A stretch of 8,424 nucleotides of DNA. It comes from Hyphomicrobiales bacterium. GTDB taxonomy: Bacteria > Pseudomonadota > Alphaproteobacteria > Rhizobiales > SZUA-8. The stretch is taken from the NCBI GenBank assembly GCA_003232175.1, contig QILX01000115.1, forward strand, positions 1 through 8,424, in the 5' to 3' direction. The notes below the pieces were generated by a model. That model was not told where the DNA came from and did no database searches. It saw only the letters and a program-made list of their open reading frames with translations. How positions within the stretch are numbered: position 1 is the stretch's first letter; every line of letters begins with the position of its first letter. Below, piece by piece: positions 7,638 through 8,424 of this stretch. The position numbers and the translations under genes were made by a program.

Positions 7638-8320
7638 TGGCGCAGATCGACGCCCTGGACAATAAAATCGCCAACGCGGTGCAATACCGGCTTTATATCG
7701 CCATGCAGAACCTTATCCGCCGCCAGACGGTCTGGTTCCTGCGCAGTGTTGACGCTGAAAAAGATCTGGGCGCCCTGGTCACCCGCTTCCGCGATGGCAT
7801 TGCCGCCACCGCCACGGCGATCCGCAAAACCATGGATGCCGAACGCCGCGCCGCCTACAACGAAACCGTCACCGACCTGACCGCCGCCGGGGTGCCCAAG
7901 ACCCTGGCCCAGAGTATGGCACTTCTGTCGGACCTTGGCCGGGCACCGGATATTGTTCAGGTTGCCGAAGAAACCGGTCGCAATATCACTGACGTCACCC
8001 GCGCCTTTTTCGAGTTTGGCGAGGCCCTGGGGATCGAGCGGTTGCAGGACCTGTCCAATGATGTGGTCACGGCGGGGTTTTACGATCGCCTGGCGCTCAA
8101 CCGCACCATGGAACAGGTCTCCGCCGCCCAGCGGCGTTTTGCCGCCTCGGCCCTTTCGGCGCCGGGCAAGGGTGCCCCGGTGGCAGGCTGGCTGAAAAAG
8201 AACGGCCCGGCGGTGGACAGCACCAAGGCCTCCATCGACGAGCTGGTCAGTACCGGCGGTGTGACCCTTGCCAAACTCGCGGTGGCCAGCGCCTATCTGA
8301 CCGACCTTGCGGGCAGATAG
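7637..8320 (+). CDS. gdhB: NAD-glutamate dehydrogenase C-terminal domain, in the -1 frame relative to the upstream part
   Basis: 227 codons from ATG 7637, ending in TAG at 8320. A TTG at 7634 is an alternative start, and the frame stays open further upstream, reading RVPEL just before it. The sequence MAQIDALDNKIANAVQYRLY, followed by IRRQTVWFLRS, is the normal continuation of large NAD-glutamate dehydrogenases, and the end (LAVASAYLTDLAGR) fits the family C-terminus. It is almost entirely helical, has no catalytic residues and is not known as a free-standing protein, so it most likely belongs to the gene above. Its ATG overlaps the upstream stop as TGATG, which would allow translational coupling, but no Shine-Dalgarno sequence precedes it. 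Codon use and G+C match the upstream part, and the frame shows no other damage, so any frameshift is recent or artefactual, or the split is maintained. Confidence 0.9.
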   Translation: MAQIDALDNKIANAVQYRLYIAMQNLIRRQTVWFLRSVDAEKDLGALVTRFRDGIAATATAIRKTMDAERRAAYNETVTDLTAAGVPKTLAQSMALLSDLGRAPDIVQVAEETGRNITDVTRAFFEFGEALGIERLQDLSNDVVTAGFYDRLALNRTMEQVSAAQRRFAASALSAPGKGAPVAGWLKKNGPAVDSTKASIDELVSTGGVTLAKLAVASAYLTDLAGR

Positions 8321-8330
8321 GAGGTTTTTC

Positions 8331-8350
8331 GTTGACTAAGGTTGACTAAG
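8331..8350. repeat. perfect tandem duplication of a 10-base unit
   Basis: GTTGACTAAG occurs twice head to tail, 11 bases after the stop of the glutamate dehydrogenase gene. Each copy contains TTGACT, which resembles a -35 box, but no -10 box follows at the right distance. A simple local duplication is the most economical explanation. Confidence 0.9.
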
Positions 8351-8369
8351 AAAGTCTCACGCCATCCCA

Positions 8370-8424
8370 CTCCCCCACCCGGCCACCCCATAGATTGTAT
8401 CCTGGGGGTGGCCGGGTGGGGGAG
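8370..8424 (+). terminator. perfect 20-base inverted repeat, probable terminator hairpin of the glutamate dehydrogenase gene
   Basis: The left arm (8370-8389, CTCCCCCACCC followed by GGCCACCCC) and right arm (8405-8424) are exact reverse complements around a 15-base loop (8390-8404). The element starts 50 bases past the last stop codon, where a terminator is expected. The window ends at the last base of the right arm, so a following T tract cannot be seen and the repeat may extend further. A dispersed palindromic repeat is the alternative. Confidence 0.55.

Noticed and set aside
1..8424. Search for CRISPR arrays, tRNA or rRNA genes, insertion sequences, phage genes and toxin-antitoxin pairs.
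   Set aside because: No regularly spaced repeats, RNA-gene signatures, transposase motifs or paired small genes were seen.

Overview
The window looks like a chromosomal segment of an alphaproteobacterium. It is mostly G+C rich and carries a large-type (about 180 kDa class) NAD-specific glutamate dehydrogenase, a SprA-related metalloprotease-like protein and a cysteine-pair (AhpD-like) carboxymuconolactone decarboxylase family protein. The taxonomic call is an inference from gene content and codon style; no rRNA or tRNA gene is present.

Layout from left to right. Four genes lie on the minus strand. First is the N-terminal 174 codons of a SprA-related protein with an HExxH motif, cut by the left window edge (1-524). 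Next is an A+T-richer gene for an exported protein with two beta/gamma-crystallin domains behind a cysteine/tryptophan repeat (775-1860). Third is an exported bacterial SH3-domain protein with a cysteine-containing C-terminal domain (2008-2697). Fourth is an AhpD-like peroxidase-related protein (2730-3302). The last two are 32 bases apart and probably co-transcribed. A 180-base divergent intergenic region follows, and then the NAD-glutamate dehydrogenase runs on the plus strand (3483-8320). A short tail holds a 10-base tandem repeat and a perfect 20-base inverted repeat at the window end.

The glutamate dehydrogenase is not one open frame. The first frame stops after 1384 codons and the remaining C-terminal domain (about 230 codons) continues in the -1 frame, with the stop and a new ATG overlapping as TGATG. 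The junction lies inside what should be one protein of about 1612 residues. It is either a single-base deletion or sequencing error, or a real split or recoded gene.

The genes do not form one obvious pathway. Glutamate dehydrogenase feeds glutamate carbon into the TCA cycle. The AhpD-like protein suggests thiol-based peroxide or electrophile handling. The two exported proteins and the metalloprotease-like protein point to envelope or extracellular functions. The least ordinary item is the beta/gamma-crystallin gene, which has lower G+C than its neighbours, a palindrome upstream and an unnamed N-terminal repeat.
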